DNA of 64,000 bases, taken from contig CM043945.1 in assembly GCA_014529385.2 (NCBI GenBank), forward strand, positions 152,991,741-153,055,740, written 5' to 3'. Numbering within the stretch: the first letter of the stretch is position 1; the number at the start of each line of letters is the position of its first letter. A model generated the notes under the pieces. It was given only the letters and a program-made list of their open reading frames with translations. It was not told where the DNA came from and made no database searches. Both the position numbers and the translations under genes were made by a program. This DNA is from Adiantum capillus-veneris (taxonomy: Eukaryota > Streptophyta > Polypodiopsida > Polypodiales > Pteridaceae). This document shows, piece by piece, positions 55,023 through 64,000 of the stretch.

Positions 55023-57535
55023 CCTCGGAAGAATCAGATGGCAACAATGCAATCACTGGATAAAGAACCAAAAGGATGGGTGCCACTAAAGAACAACACG
55101 ATACCCATGGTGACCAACAAGGGAACTGCCACCCATGTTCACTACAAGCATAAAACAACACAGACCATTGTGCAAAGATCAAGGTTAGCAACACACAAAA
55201 AAACAGTATGGGTGCGGAAGGATAGAGATGACATGGCAGACCTACCACAATACAACAATAGAAGTCAACAGAAGCACACAGTTCAACCCAAAACCAAGGG
55301 AACAAGAAAGATATGGATCCCAAAGAGAATGCTCAGTAACAACTTAAATGCGACTTGCATTTGGATCCCGAAACCAAAGCAACAGGAACTCCCTTCAGTA
55401 CAAGCATAATCGGCTCGCAGACACACACTACATATGAAACCAGCAAACCAATCAATGTGGGTGCCAATCAGCACCACAACATTGACAACCGCGGACGTAG
55501 CAATAAACCTACAAAAACCTTCAAAACAAACCTACAAATGGAAAGCAATAGCGACAAAGACTATGGCCAATTCCGCCACGACAACTCTCTCCAAGGAGAC
55601 GACCATGGCCATTTCGGCAGTAGTGACAAACCAAGCGACTTTTGCAAGAAAGACGATCAAACAGCGAGCTGTAGAGTTACAACTTTTACTTGCAAAGAAA
55701 ATCTGCCAACCAAATCAACAACAAACAGGAAACCTCGACTGTGAATGCCAATAAGTATCTTGCTTATACCCTCCTCTTGCACAACATTGATTTTTCCATG
55801 CATTGACCGAGTATGCATCATATAGGGCCACATTACACGGCCGAGCATTAGCACAATTTTTAACCCATGCACGGCACATACACCGAGGCGATACCTTGTC
55901 GTCCGGGAGGACTCCGGCTAGGAGGGCGGGAGGCATAAATGCGAACCCAATGGTAAAAAGAGCAAAAAAAAAAGGGGCATGTTTTCGACTATTTTAGAGG
56001 GTTGTCGTTTAATTGCAATTTTTTTTGGACTAACCCAAGTACATATGCCCTTATACAACATGAATCTACAAGTATATGGGGCTAAACGCCAAATCAAGCC
56101 CCTAAGTGTGTGTATATAGGTAAAAATAACCATTTTTCGGGCAAAATCTTGGTAAAACGAAGAAATCCAGCCATAAAAATTGCATGTGAGTGTATATAGT
56201 GTTTTGCGGTGATGTTTTTGAGTTATTATGATTTTTGGGGATTTTTTTGGGTTTAATTTGCTATTTTCTTTTTAATTTTACTAATTATCGGTAGAAAAAC
56301 TTCAAAAATACAAAAAGTAGGTGAAATATGATCGTAATGAAAAACAAAAAAATATGGGGATAATCAGTGACTAGAGGACAACCTATGGTACAATGGGGGT
56401 GCAATTATGTGAATGGAGCGGAAAACGTGTTTTGGCCAGATTTTGACCGAAACGTCAAATTTCTCGGAAACTGGGCAAATGGAGTCCAAATCAAGAGTTT
56501 TTTGAGCCTAAACTGCATCTCGCAAGAAGTTGGGAGCACATGTCAAATTTCATGGAAAGTGGTTCAGGGACTCCCATTATAAGATTTTTTCACTTCATGT
56601 AAAGCTCATTTCTACTATTGCCTTCTTGAGAGAGAGCTCTTGCCACCTAGAGCAAACTGGACTTCCAACGGCTTCTACGATGCGCATGACCACCCGACAC
56701 GCTCCAAACATGAGAGGTAGGCTCACCACCTTGAGATTTTCGCGTATGTTTGATGTTTTGTTGCAAAAACTAGCGTAGGGTTCACACGGGAAGAGGGCAG
56801 TAGAGACCTACAGGTAGAAGTGGCCACCTAACGGCTAACCCAAAAGCAATGAAGCTTCATTGGCGGTTTACCCTAGCATAGAAGACCACTCTTGGATGCC
56901 CAAAGGCTGCGGAAAACCATTGGGAAAAACCCTAACTTCTAGAGCCCCGCAAGAGGCCACCAAATGGTAAATCGGTGGAAAGGCGCCCAAATGCTACCAA
57001 AACACATGGGTAGGAGCATCTCAACATGCTCGACAAGTCTATATAGCCCACATGGACATAAGGCAACCCGAAGCGTCACTAAGCTTCAAAAACGACATCA
57101 GGCACACAAAGCGTCAACTAGCTCTCACGGCCAAACCGCATGTCCATTTGCCACCAAACTTCACTAGCGGCTTTCTTAGACCATCAAAAACCAAGTCCTA
57201 CGGTGGTAGACCACCACAAGTCATCGACGACATGTAAACGCAACCAAGGGCGCTTTCAGAGCGACAAATTGCCAAACAGAGCTCCGGTGAAGCCAATGTC
57301 AACAAAAACCATATGGCAAGGATCCCCAAGGGACCATGAAGCTATGGAGACTAACATCAAGAAATTTCATCGCCGAAAAGCACTCCAAGAGTGAGAAAAC
57401 GGCTAAGAGGCTCTGAAAGCCAAATAGGGAGATTCTTTCTATCTATTTGACATTTTTGTTGAAATAGGGCTTAGAAGGGACTCAGGGGGGCTCAAGGCAG
57501 GTACCAATAGCACTTATCATATAACTATCATCAGG
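55023..57535 (+). other. Post-pol region of element E, mostly non-coding
   Basis: 55038-55750 is A/C-rich with overlapping short frames rich in Thr, Lys and Gln (TKATGTPFS, NKPTKTFKTN); low complexity, no domain seen. From 55940 to 57535 no coding frame is convincing. Confidence 0.55.
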
Positions 57536-57559
57536 AGACATCCTACGTGTAGGATGTCT
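57536..57559. repeat. 24-bp palindrome, copy 5
   Basis: Consensus with one change at the centre (CGTG). Confidence 0.93.
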
Positions 57560-57819
57560 CAAGGCCATAACTGGGAGCCAAACTCAACATCTCATATCAC
57601 ACATAGTTTCTGAAAAGCGTGTACATGCTAGCCACCAAGTTTCATCACATTTGGACAAAAGTTGACCTCATGTGCATCAAAAAATGCCAAGTTAGAGCAT
57701 AGAGGCAATAATGGGTCATAGACCTACCAAAACTAGTCCAAATCACATGAAACTTGCACAATACACTTATGAGAACATTGCCAAGCTAACTGTGGGTCAG
57801 ATGTGAAAATTGAGGAAAT

Positions 57820-57843
57820 AGACATCCTATGCGTAGGATGTCT
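57820..57843. repeat. 24-bp palindrome, copy 6
   Basis: Consensus with one change at the centre (TGCG). Confidence 0.93.
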
Positions 57844-58104
57844 AAATGACCAATTTGACCTCCAGCTGGTATTTTTAAATTCCAGATCTCTTTATAACAC
57901 CTTTATAGGCTCATATATCAAGTTTCAAGCCATTCCCATCACATTTGGCCCCCAACACCTCCAAGATGCACTTTTTGAGCCTAAAAATACTACACATGCT
58001 CTTAACAATACCAATGCTTATCCAAATCAAAATCTAAGAGGAGGGCCATGTTCCACATGCTAAGGGCTACCCACAGAACCAACTTCAAGGTATTCTGATA
58101 AAAT

Positions 58105-58128
58105 AGACATCCTATGCGTATGATGTCT
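58105..58128. repeat. 24-bp palindrome, copy 7
   Basis: Consensus with two changes. Confidence 0.9.
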
Positions 58129-58396
58129 CCAGTGTGATTTTGACCTTCTTTGCAAGAACTGACTTCATGGGAACCATTAAAATTTAACATGGTATAAGAA
58201 GCCTGTATATCAACTTTCAACCCATTTGAATATCATTTGCCACCTGTTGAGGACATCCTACCCAATTTGTGATCCAAAAGCCTGAATCTGCCCAGAATTG
58301 CACTTTTTGATGCCCAAACCCAATTTCAATTACATAGCCAAGTTGCACAGGTCAAGGGCCACCAGCCTACCAAGTTTCACAAAAAACAGACAAGTT

Positions 58397-58420
58397 AGAC
58401 ATCCTACGCGTAGGATGTCT
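58397..58420. repeat. 24-bp palindrome, copy 8
   Basis: A perfect palindrome, identical to copy 1. Confidence 0.95.
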
Positions 58421-58584
58421 AAATGATAATTTTTTAGCTAGAAGCTACTGTGGGCAATGCAGAGTTTCCCTAGTTTCTTTTAAGTTTTATTTTCAATTTT
58501 CAAGTCATTTGGGTAGTTAGAACTCAGTTTATCAGCTAATATGGAAAAAACGCTAACTTTGAACTACTGAGTGCAATAGGATCC

Positions 58585-61500
58585 ATGGCAGACGCAAAAT
58601 CACCTGCAAAGAAGAAGAGGATGACTATAATAGACTACTTGGAAGAAGTGGAGCCATTTGTGATCCCAAAAGGAACCCTGAAGCCCACCAACACATGGAT
58701 TCAAGATGATCTTCTTGAGTCCAATGATCTGAGAATCTACCAAGGAGTATTAAAAGATCCTGAAAGAAATGCAGCAGAGCTACCCATGATACCACGAGAG
58801 CTCAATGAATTCGTTAGGAGCAAGATGGGGGATTACTTGGAAAAGCTAGACCTCCACAACTACTTTGAAGCTTTGCCAGTGGGGATTGATATCAAAAGAG
58901 TATGGGAATTTGTAACCACAATCAAGGAAGATGGAGTGGCCCGAGTCACTGATCTGCAAGGCAAGCCAGATACCATGATTGTCATCACAGAGAGGGTGGT
59001 GGCAGCCGCACTTGACATCTCAAACAAAGGAGATAGTGTGACGAAGAGGCGAGATGAAGTCAAGGTCTACTCGGAAAAGAAGAACAACTACACATTTGAA
59101 GATATTGCAAACCCAAAAGTGGCTATCATGAGCCAACTCTACAACCAATACTTCCACATGTGTACAAAGCAGCCACAGAAGTATAGGATGCCACCTGGAG
59201 CCATTGCCACCACTTTCACCTGGGCAATGCAGAAGGGCTAACCAAAAGAGATAAATTATGCCGCTTACATCCAAGACAACCTGGTGAAGATGGGGAACAG
59301 AAATCCCACCTATTGTACCTGGTGAGTTGATAACAAAAGTTGTCTATGGAGCATTGCATGCCAATGGAAACTGGCCTGAACCTCCTCAAAAAATGATTGG
59401 CTAAAGCTAAAGGAAGACAAGGAAGAAGAACCACCCAAGGCACCTAGGGTAGCCACAAGGATGAAGCGCCGGGTAGAGACCGTGCTAGAAGAGCTGCCAG
59501 AGTCAAAGAAAGGAAAGAAATAAAGTCTACATGTGCGGATCAAAGAAACCAAGTCACAGAAAGTGGCGTGGCTAGAAAGACTAATAGAAAGCTTCAAAGC
59601 CGAGAGAGCACTCAAAGGAGATTTGAGCGAGTTGTGGAAGCCATCCCTAGAAGCCATGTCGGGATCATCTTGAAGGGTTCACCGGGATAGGTTCGAAGAC
59701 TATATAAAAAACTTTGAGATCTTAGATGCTACGGTGGAAAATATCCCGAATGTCCCTTTTACAGAAGAAGAAGTGGACGAAGTGAGACGGCAGCTGCTAG
59801 AAGAACATAAAGGCCAAGAAAGAGAAAGAAAAACCAAGGCGGACAGAGATTTCAAGAGGAAGCCACCAACTCCACCGTCAAGCCGAGAATCCAGCCCACC
59901 CCCATCACTACCTCCCCTTAGCCCTCCACTAACCCAACAAAAGGAGGAGCTGATTAGAACTAATGAACAAAAAGAGTCCAAGCAAGAGAAAAACAAAGAG
60001 GAAGAGCTGAAGGCAGAAGCTGAGCCAAAAGAGGAGAAGCCCAATCCAGAGGAAAGAAATTTCAGAATATTTCTTGATCTACTAGCTGCGGGGTACTCTC
60101 GAGAAGAGGCAGCTACTGTAGCCTTTGAGTTGGCAAGCATAAGGCCCAAGGAACATATATGCAGAGCCTTCGGTTAGTGGAATTGAAAGAGATGGCCCCA
60201 CTGATACAGTGGACCTACAACCACCAACCAATGGTTGGGATGTGGTAATGCAAAAGCTAACCGGGTTCAAGAGCAAGATCAATGGCCACTGAGAGTGAAA
60301 TTGATACTCTCAAAACAAATGAAGTTTATATCAAGGCTGAAGTGGACTCACTGCAAAAATAGGGCTAAGAGCATATAGAGAAACAAACAGAGTTGCAAGC
60401 CAGTTTGGACGTGGCATTACAAATTTGCTAGGAGATGGAACGACAGAATGAGGCAGCAGAACACAAACTTCAAAGAGCAGAGGAAGAATACAAGAAAATC
60501 AGCAAGTCATTGACAGATGCGGAGAGAGAGAGGGACAACCTGACTCTACAACTTGCTAAAGAGTCCAAAGAGGTGGAAACCTTGAGGAATGCAAAGGAAA
60601 AGGCCGAGATAGAACATGAGGCAATCCATGATGAGATAATAGAGCTAAAAGATTAGATTAAAGTAAAAGATCAAACCATACAAAGGCTAAGGGCATCTCC
60701 TAGAGCTGCTAGCTCGACTGGCACAACTTCAGAGATTGATTTGTATGAAGAACAAATGAAGGAACTCCAAAAGGAGCTGACATTAGAGAAAAGGCAAAGA
60801 CTGATGCTGGCTGGGGGATCTCTTGTAATGCAAAACCTCTTGGAAGAAGAGAACCAAGCCATAAAAAATGAGCTAGAAGCCGTGAAGAAAAAGATGGACG
60901 AGGAATTTCAGATATGGCAAGCAAAAAACAAAGACATCGAGAGAAAGCTCGAGGAGGCGGAAAAAATCAATGCAGATCTGAACGACCTCCTAGTGAACAT
61001 GGGAGATCAAGCGGAAGAGGCAAAGAAGGCATTTCAAAAGCAGATAGATGAGCTAAAAGGCCAACAACAAAATGAAGAGCAACGGTTTAGCACCGGGCCA
61101 AGAGAAATGGAAGGAATCGACATAGAGAATGTGTCAGATCCAGTGGACACCACCATGCAAGAGGACATCCTGGTGGGACCCTCACAAGAACCCCAGGATC
61201 TGACACAAGAAGAAGAAGAAAAGCTGCAGAAGGCCATAGAAGCGGCAGTAAGAGACACAACCAAAGAAGCATTGGAGTGGGAGCAGAGAGTGTTTAAATC
61301 AATGACCATTCAGAAGATAGATGCCAATGTCATTAGGCGTGAATGGCTATAGCCTTCTCTACCATATCCACTTCTAAAATATGAAGCTGCTACTATCAAC
61401 AAACGGATAATGGAAGAGCCAACAATGCCATTATACAAAGCAGATATCTCCAAACGTGAAAGAGTTAAGCTGATAGTGGATTCTCAACCCAGGTGGAGAA

Positions 61501-61607
61501 AGGCATGGCTCACAAAATATCCGCAATATCGAATTCATCTGGTAGAGGTGCCCAAAAGAATCAGAGACAACCTCAGTTTTTTCCCTCTACCAAGGACGAG
61601 GACATGA
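58585..61607 (+). pseudogene. Third ORF of element E: unknown N-terminal domain, proline-rich linker, coiled coil
   Basis: Starts MADAKSPAKKKRMTIIDYLE. The first 218 codons are open and read as a globular domain (RIYQGVLKDPERNAAELPMI, VIPKGTLKPTN, ITERVVAAALDISNKGD), ending at a TAA in a position where Gln is likely (59239). The same frame goes on, with stops, to a Pro/Ser-rich segment (SSRESSPPPSLPPLSPP, about 59878) and GYSREEAATVAFELASI. After a frameshift between 60177 and 60300 a long coiled coil runs to about 61080 (KLQRAEEEYKKISKSL, ERKLEEAEKINADLNDLL), then an acidic Gln-rich tail and RWRKAWLTKYPQYRIHLVEV. No membrane segment is seen, so it is not an obvious envelope protein. Extra ORFs at this place occur in Tat/Athila elements; the role is unknown. 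Confidence 0.65.
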
Positions 61608-62108
61608 AAATCCCAAGAGCTATTGCAGAGAAGCCAACCTACTTGGCTCAATTACCCGAAGCTTCCAGGCTTGAAGACCGGCGAGAGAATGAGTGAGCAA
61701 TACATGGTGAAAACCCTAACGGGCACCATCAAATTATTCACTAGCTCACCTGACCTATCTTGCATCATGTTGAGAAAAATATTTAAAACCCTTTGGCGGT
61801 CTTCGAAACCTTTAAACCTGGATAGGTGACAGACAATATCTTTTTCTTCCAACAGATGTGCCTACGATCTGTCTGCTTAGCCTTCCCACGAGGTGATACA
61901 TGCACTATATCAGAGAATCATGTTTTTGCCTTCGTATCACCTCCAGGCCTTCGAAGAAACCTTCTACACCGGCTTCTTCACCATCAACACAGTTATATTT
62001 GGCCCGACGTTACTCGCCCAGCATGCACGATATGAGTCCCTTCTAAAGATGAGAGAAAGCCTCCACTAAAGAAGCAGCTCTACTACCATGTCGGGGACGA
62101 CATGAACT
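61608..62108 (+). other. 3' untranslated region of element E
   Basis: The ORF3 frame remains partly open to 61829, with stops. No domain recognised. Confidence 0.4.
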
Positions 62109-62121
62109 AGGAGGGGGGGAG
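62109..62121 (+). promoter_or_regulatory. Polypurine tract of element E
   Basis: AGGAGGGGGGGAG immediately before the 3' LTR. Confidence 0.85.
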
Positions 62122-63045
62122 TGTTAGTAGCTGGATACACCCTACGGAGAATGATTGCTCGGTGGAATATTATTTTTTGTAATTATTCTTTAATTGAGAA
62201 AACCGACATTTCACCTTTGTAAATAGTGGGGCTTGCAGAAGCTTCCGGATTGTATCCCATTTTTGACATTTAGATTGAGTAGATGGTTAGATTGTAACAT
62301 TAGGGTTTGAGATTGTAAGGTATTTATACCACTTTTGACCTTAATGAGAAAACCCATCATTTTTAAAAAAGTTTTGTCTGTGTGAGTGAGCGTACTGTGT
62401 ACGAGAGAGAGTGAGAGTTTCATCTTGATGCTACGCGCGCACCGATGGTCAGAATCGAGTGTGGAGAAGTGCAGCATGTTGCCCCTGAAGAGAGCTACGT
62501 GCCAATACCTACATTGCGGGTGTACGGTCTGGTTTGGCGAACTCGACCCACGAGATTCATTTGGTGATTCGGTGAGCATACGTTATCCGTTCTCGCATTT
62601 CAGCATATCCACGCGTTCGCATCGAGTAGAGCTACACATTAGGCACTTTAGTTTTTGGAAACCACGACCTGCAAATTTCAACCAGACATCCTACGTGATT
62701 TTGCAGCAGGTGTTTAGGGTTGGGATTTTGGTTCATGGACCTTAGGGAGAGCGACCTATTTGTGTTAATAGGGTTTTCTTCAAGTTCTGTGGCGTTTAGA
62801 GAACGTTTGATGGGTATTTGGCTCTTGGAAGCGTTGTAGGAAATCTCCTCTTATGCACTCCTGAAGGCTGTAGCTTAGACATTGGGTAGAGACCTATGTA
62901 GGAAGTAGTCGAGAGTCTGTCAAGTGTAGGTTGACAACCTATGCTTGCTTCCACGCGCCTGCGGATCGAGCTTCGTCCTTAGCTGACAAATATTGTTAGG
63001 TGAGTTCTCGCTGTGCTGACGTCCGTCGCGGCGTATCCGCCAACA
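62122..63045 (+). repeat. 3' LTR of element E
   Basis: 924 bp, TGTTAG...CCAACA. It is uninterrupted and so shows the empty target sites of the MITE (CCTTAGGG near 62738) and of element C (TATTT near 62815). Confidence 0.93.
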
Positions 63046-64000
63046 GTGATACTCCTCATATCTAAAAAGGTAATCATACATTGGTTTTTTACGTTGGAGA
63101 GGGGGAAGGGGAACACACCCAACACACAACACAATGCCTCACTATAGCCCACGGTATACACAGTACCCCAATCCACTAGAGTTCACCTTAAAAACTCGAC
63201 ACTACCCGCAAGCAAACCACCGATTGCACACAACCATACACACACATGCCTTGTAATGCACCAGGCACACCCGATCAGTCCGCTTTGCTCAAATGATAGC
63301 GTTCCACACGCACAAAGCCTCTCTCTATCTCTCTTTGCACGACAAACTTCGAGGAGGCACACATGCCAACATGCGCCCGGAAACACACACACACAAGACG
63401 AGAAGAGGAGGGGGAAGGGGGAATGATGCCAAGGAAACATCAATGAATAGTCTTCTTGCATAAACAATCATGTACAATCAACCTACACCCCTGCCGGCAC
63501 AAACCTCGACAAAAAACAATGGCTCAAAAGCCTACACAGGCAAAAAACTCCAATGGCCAAAAGACTTATTGAAAAAAGCCCCAATGGCTTCCCCAAAAAA
63601 ACCTAAGGGAAAAAGCCCTAAAAATATCACATTTACATTCTTTTATAGGGGGAACTAAACCCAAAAAAAGAAAAAAAATGTGACTTCTCTTGCTTGTGCA
63701 GTTCTCTTTGAGCTCCTTTTTAGCATTTTCCTTGCATCGCTACCACTCCGCATTGTCCACTTTTGGCAACCATTGCATGATGCACACTCCTTGGTCGTTT
63801 GTCCGCCCAACTCAGTTGCCCGGCTTGACACTTGTATTATCCGGCCTCTTTCTCTCTCTCTCTTCCCTTGCTTTACTGGCGGGCTATGTCCCTTGGATGG
63901 CTCACTCTCTTGTGCTCCGAACTGGCTCTCTCTCTTCCCACCGTGGGACTGTCCCTTTAAAGTGTCCCTTTCGGATGCCTTGGAACTTCCTCATGCTGTG
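63046..64000. other. Unassigned flank downstream of element E
   Basis: C-rich and A-rich text with short CA and TC runs. ORFs at 63183-63467 (minus) and 63470-63658 (plus) match nothing I recognise. Confidence 0.45.

Larger units (their letters stand above)
57536..58584 (+). repeat. Degenerate tandem repeat of about 285-290 bp carrying the palindromes
   Basis: Palindrome spacings are 284, 285 and 292. Between them, phrases recur in order: TATATCAAGTTTCAAGCCATT (about 57911) against TATATCAACTTTCAACCCATT (about 58206), GCACTTTTTGA at about 57967 and 58301, and ACCAAGTTTCA at about 57634 and 58370. Confidence 0.7.
29820..63045 (+). mobile_element. Element E: giant Tat/Ogre-like Ty3/gypsy retrotransposon, host of three nested insertions
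   Basis: LTRs begin TGTTAG (29820 and 62122) and end CCAACA (39872 and 63045). Flanks read GTGTT before and GTGAT after, a target duplication with one change. The primer site resembles tRNA-Asp. The internal region holds gag, protease, RT, RNase H, integrase, a second protease-like domain, a long non-coding stretch and a third ORF, all in plus orientation. After removing the MITE, element C and the copia element it is about 19 kb with LTRs of about 925 bp. The size, primer type and extra ORF point to the Tat/Ogre group of plant gypsy elements; that lineage call is inference. Confidence 0.85.

Noticed and set aside
58585-59241. ORF3 of element E as a viral-type envelope gene
   Set aside because: No signal peptide or membrane segment is visible in the readable parts, and the coiled coil is hydrophilic without a fusion-peptide-like region.
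63183-63467. A 94-codon minus-strand ORF near the right edge
   Set aside because: Cys/Val-rich text derived partly from CA-rich sequence, with no recognisable domain or splice signals.

Overview
The window looks like plant nuclear DNA that is almost entirely transposable-element sequence. I find no intact host gene. The evidence for a plant is Ty3/gypsy chromoviruses and Ty1/copia elements primed by initiator-tRNA-Met, a very large Tat/Ogre-like gypsy element, long AG and AC microsatellites, and several decayed pentatricopeptide-repeat (PPR) fragments. PPR motifs such as SPDAIT and ALVNMYAESG recall the large PPR families of land plants. A fern, lycophyte or other large-genome plant is possible, but that is inference.

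Layout. 1-695: an LTR in reverse orientation, cut by the window edge. 696-7159: element A, a badly decayed chromovirus with its 3' LTR. 7160-7718: unassigned DNA, then a PPR relic. 7719-16340: element B, a second copy of the same chromovirus family with a 5'-truncated left LTR. It carries a 599-bp insertion of unknown type and is followed by a second copy of the PPR relic that precedes it. 16553-29819: old intergenic DNA with PPR relics, an unrecognised exon-like fragment, a gag-like fragment, a copia gag fragment, a coiled-coil pseudogene, tandem repeats and microsatellites. 29820-63045: element E, a giant gypsy element (about 19 kb once its insertions are removed). 63046-64000: unassigned flank.

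Element E is the host of a nested stack. Its 5' LTR was hit by a hAT-type MITE (30449-30672, perfect 8-bp target duplication CCTTAGGG) and by element C (30753-39641, perfect TATTT duplication), the best-preserved chromovirus copy. Its gag-protease region was hit by a minus-strand copia element (44283-49353, perfect AAACC duplication). Hand comparison of short LTR stretches gives roughly 13/226 differences for E, 6/158 for the copia element and 3/205 for C. That order fits the nesting: E oldest, C youngest.

The chromovirus copies A, B and C encode gag, zinc knuckle, protease, reverse transcriptase, RNase H, integrase and chromodomain as one polyprotein. C is broken only by two stops and two compensating indels. 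Element E encodes gag, protease, reverse transcriptase, RNase H and integrase. It then carries an unusual second retropepsin-like domain after integrase, a long non-coding stretch, and a third ORF with a proline-rich linker and coiled coil. Eight copies of a 24-bp near-perfect palindrome sit only in the two non-coding parts of E, four in the leader and four before ORF3. This palindrome system is the most interesting unexplained signal in the window.
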